Both the position numbers and the translations under genes were made by a program. A stretch of DNA of 23,604 nucleotides from JAAYGT01 sp050252075 (GTDB lineage: Bacteria; Pseudomonadota; Gammaproteobacteria; Burkholderiales; Burkholderiaceae_B): assembly GCA_050252075.1 (NCBI GenBank), contig JBFWLP010000049.1, positions 1 through 23,604 on the forward strand, read 5' to 3'. The notes beneath the pieces were generated by a model, which was not told the origin of the DNA, did no database searches, and was given only the letters and a program-made list of their open reading frames with translations. Below, one piece after another: positions 22,303 to 23,604 of the stretch (position 1 is the first letter of the stretch; every line of letters begins with the position of its first letter).

Positions 22303-22791
22303 ATGCGTGCTTTGCGACGGCTGGTGTCGTATCTGGTCAAGTGGCTGCTGGTGTTCATGTTGCTGCTCATGACCCTGGTGCTGTTTGCCCAAATTGTTTT
22401 TCGCTATTTCTTCCAGATGCCTCTGGTGTGGTCCGAAGAAATGGCGCTGGTGCTCATGCTGTGGATCACCTTTCTTGGTGCGGCATTGCTGCTTGAAAGC
22501 AAGGAGCACATCAGCATTGATTTCCTGGTGGAACGCATGTCGCCGTCCCTTCAGCGCGCCTTGGCCGTTGTCGCCGCGCTTCTTATGCTGGTATTTAACA
22601 TTGCCCTTACCTACGGGGCGTTTCTGGTCGTCGAGGCCACGGCCTCGTCGATTACGCCCGGCATGAAGATTTCGGTGGCATGGCACTACGGCGGCGCAAT
22701 GGCCGGCGGCTTCTTGCTGGCCCTGGTGTCGCTGGAGCATCTTGCCGAAAGTCTGGGGCTGTCGCCAGCCAGGGAGCAAGCATCATGGTAG
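22303..22791 (+). CDS. dctQ: TRAP transporter small permease subunit, DctQ family
   Basis: This 162-residue inner-membrane protein has four hydrophobic segments (about 8-31, 45-62, 83-107 and 122-146), the DctQ pattern. Family features are FAQIVFRYFFQMPLVWSEEMALVLMLWITFLGAA (in segments) and HISIDFLVERM. It works with the large DctM permease as the sodium-coupled membrane unit. GGAAGGGA lies about 8 bp before the ATG. The stop lies inside dctM: the two genes overlap by 7 bp. Confidence 0.93.
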   Translation: MRALRRLVSYLVKWLLVFMLLLMTLVLFAQIVFRYFFQMPLVWSEEMALVLMLWITFLGAALLLESKEHISIDFLVERMSPSLQRALAVVAALLMLVFNIALTYGAFLVVEATASSITPGMKISVAWHYGGAMAGGFLLALVSLEHLAESLGLSPAREQASW

Positions 22792-23604
22792 CCAGTATTC
22801 TGCTTGTGACGCTGCTGCTTTTGATCCTGCTGAATATACCCGTTGCATTTGCCATCGGTATCACCTGCGTCGGCTATCTGTTGTTCAACGATATCAGCCT
22901 GGCCATCCTGGGGCAGCGTGTTACCCAGGGTATTTATTCTTACCCGTTTCTGGCGCTTCCCATGTTTGTTTTCGCCGGCGCCCTCATGGAGTTCGGCGGC
23001 ATAACGCGCCGCTTGATGCGGCTGGCCAACGCCATGATAGGACATATCGCGGGCGGGCTGGCGGCTGTCACTGTGCTTGGCAATGCCTTGTTCGGCACGC
23101 TGTGCGGCTCGGCGATCGGCGGTACGGCAGCGGTGGGGTCCATTGTGATTCCGGCCATGAAAGAAAAGGGCTATTCGGCGTCATTTGCTGCGTCGTTGCA
23201 AGGTTGCTGCGGTATCTTGTCGTCGCTCATTCCTCCCAGCTTGACCATGGTGATCATGGGGGTGACCGGCAATATATCCATTGCCGATCTGTTGATCGGC
23301 GGGTTTCTGCCCGGTGTGTTGATGGCGGCACTGCTTATGGCCGTTGCCATTGGCGTCAGCAAACGCCGGGGGTACGGGTTAGGCGGGCAGGTTGCCAAAG
23401 GCGAGCTGCTGCAGTCGTTCGTCAGCGCCCTGCCCACACTGATGTTGCCGGTCATTATTCTTGGAGGAATTTTTGGCGGCATTGTTACCGTCACTGAAGC
23501 GGCGGTTTTGGCAGTGGTGTATGCGTTTTTCCTATCGTGCTGTGTTTACCGCGAAATTCGTTTCAGTGATTTGCCCAATGTATGCATGAAGGTGCTGCGC
23601 ATTG
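22785..23604 (+). CDS. dctM: TRAP transporter large permease subunit, DctM family (cut by window end)
   Basis: The frame from ATG 22785 is open to the window edge, giving the first 273 residues of a protein that is normally about 425-430 long. Segments typical of DctM are LLILLNIPVAFAIG, SYPFLALPMFVFAGALMEFGGITRRLMRLANAMIGH (in parts), GGLAAVTVLGNALFGTLCGSAIGGTAAVGSIVIPAMKEKGY, and LIPPSLTMVIMGVTGNISIADLLIGGFLPG. The last contains the conserved PPS motif. VTEAAVLAVVYAFF follows near the end. It forms the main transport channel with the overlapping dctQ product. Any further catabolic genes of the operon would lie beyond the window. Confidence 0.95.
   Translation, partial: MVASILLVTLLLLILLNIPVAFAIGITCVGYLLFNDISLAILGQRVTQGIYSYPFLALPMFVFAGALMEFGGITRRLMRLANAMIGHIAGGLAAVTVLGNALFGTLCGSAIGGTAAVGSIVIPAMKEKGYSASFAASLQGCCGILSSLIPPSLTMVIMGVTGNISIADLLIGGFLPGVLMAALLMAVAIGVSKRRGYGLGGQVAKGELLQSFVSALPTLMLPVIILGGIFGGIVTVTEAAVLAVVYAFFLSCCVYREIRFSDLPNVCMKVLRI

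Noticed and set aside
22009..22779. 256-codon open frame on the minus strand
   Set aside because: It is antisense to dctP and dctQ, very rich in His/Gln/Lys, and has no family features.

Overview
The window looks like an ordinary chromosomal stretch of a moderately GC-rich betaproteobacterium, most likely family Alcaligenaceae (Bordetella/Achromobacter/Pusillimonas-like). This is inferred from protein flavour: a Bug-family solute-receptor remnant, the MetR/MetE pair, and many ABC and TRAP uptake systems. It is not proven by a marker gene. I saw no tRNA, rRNA, insertion sequence, phage gene or CRISPR array. No gap between genes exceeds 300 bases once the Bug remnant is counted; the longest are about 150 bases.

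Layout. (1) 1-2688, plus strand: the end of a branched-chain amino acid/amide-type ABC importer (livM partial, livG, livF), followed by a nitrilase-superfamily hydrolase. (2) 2696-3592, minus strand: a 5'-truncated Bug receptor remnant lying directly behind an intact short-chain dehydrogenase. (3) 3723-4196: a RidA-family protein with a signal peptide. (4) 4251-6901, minus strand: rsuA, an uncharacterised SAM methyltransferase and a three-domain secreted protein (MliC-like, COG3650-like, META). (5) 6943-10315: metE and its divergent regulator metR. (6) 10312-10878, minus strand: an exported peroxiredoxin. (7) 11037-15543, plus strand: a tightly overlapping four-gene operon of a GT2 lipid-linked sugar transferase, an ArnT/PMT-like glycosyltransferase, an OmpR-type response regulator and a histidine kinase. 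(8) 15562-18087, minus strand: metQ-metN-metI methionine importer. (9) 18234-23604: a PucR-type regulator divergent from an M20 amidohydrolase and a TRAP transporter (dctP, dctQ, dctM, the last cut by the window end).

How the genes may work together. The liv plus nitrilase genes could import and hydrolyse an amide or nitrile. metE/metR and metQNI serve methionine synthesis and uptake but lie about 6 kb apart. The PucR/M20/TRAP block has the shape of a small catabolic module in which an N-acyl or peptide-like carboxylate is imported and hydrolysed under control of the divergent regulator.

The best candidate for something new is the GT2/ArnT-like/two-component operon. It carries the two glycosyltransferase steps expected for decorating lipid A or another envelope glycan, with its own sensor and regulator. 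Upstream lies an array of four imperfect 11-bp direct repeats, the spacing used by OmpR/PhoB-type regulators, about 10 bp before a plausible -10 element. Autoregulation of an envelope-modification operon is therefore a testable hypothesis, not an established fact.
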